14,053 nucleotides of DNA, taken from assembly GCA_031550095.1 (NCBI GenBank), contig JAVBOX010000128.1, positions 1-14,053 on the forward strand, given 5' to 3'. This document shows positions 14,053 through 14,053 of this stretch, in pieces. The notes under the pieces are model-generated. The model was not told where the DNA came from. It worked only from the letters and a program-made list of their open reading frames with translations, and did not search any database. The stretch's first letter is position 1; every line of letters starts with the position of its first letter. The stretch comes from Avichristensenella sp031550095 (GTDB taxonomy: Bacteria; Bacillota; Clostridia; Christensenellales; Aristaeellaceae). The position numbers were made by a program, and so were the translations under genes.

Positions 14053-14053
14053 T

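Noticed and set aside
13355..14053. Duplicate of the tmRNA 3' end (attachment site)
   Set aside because: The GTTCGATTCC-type sequence of the T arm does not recur in the remaining 700 bp.

Overview
The window looks like chromosomal DNA from an anaerobic Gram-positive bacterium of the Clostridia type. It is fairly GC-rich. The evidence is a ferredoxin-fused [FeFe] hydrogenase, strong GGAGG-type ribosome binding sites, an extracytoplasmic leucine-rich-repeat/SH3 protein, Firmicutes-like GlmM and MurG, and an smpB-ssrA pair. No insertion sequence, CRISPR array, prophage gene, tRNA or rRNA was found. This is a read-by-eye assignment and no lineage below class is claimed.

Layout. Positions 1-8076 lie entirely on the minus strand. 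Read in the direction of transcription (right to left) they hold: a small His/Cys-rich protein of unknown function with a Methyltransf_32-like methyltransferase; a long PRPP-synthetase-family protein with its own strong promoter and an intrinsic terminator; a sugar-phosphate isomerase/epimerase-type TIM barrel; glmM; a monomeric [FeFe] hydrogenase; and a glycosyltransferase running off the left edge. At about 8077-8353 transcription diverges. Rightward lies a two-gene operon for secreted proteins: a PstS-like substrate-binding protein without transporter genes, then a leucine-rich-repeat protein with three SH3-like modules. It converges on murG (minus strand) and the two gene ends share a perfect 10-bp hairpin. 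murG and smpB diverge from a short promoter region at 12361-12538. smpB is followed with no gap by ssrA (tmRNA) and its terminator.

Right of ssrA, about 520 bp (13387-13905) has no intact gene. It holds a minus-strand reading frame broken by one TAG and several hairpins, and looks like eroded sequence. The window closes inside the 3' end of an unrecognised minus-strand gene.

How the genes relate. glmM (UDP-GlcNAc precursor) and murG (lipid II) are cell-wall synthesis genes and the glycosyltransferase may be surface-related, but they are not in one operon. smpB and ssrA make the two partners of trans-translation from what seems to be one transcript. No complete novel system was identified. 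The points most worth pursuing are the zero-gap smpB/ssrA junction and its unusual predicted tag, the His/Cys-rich protein, the secreted binding-protein/LRR-SH3 pair, and the eroded segment beside ssrA.
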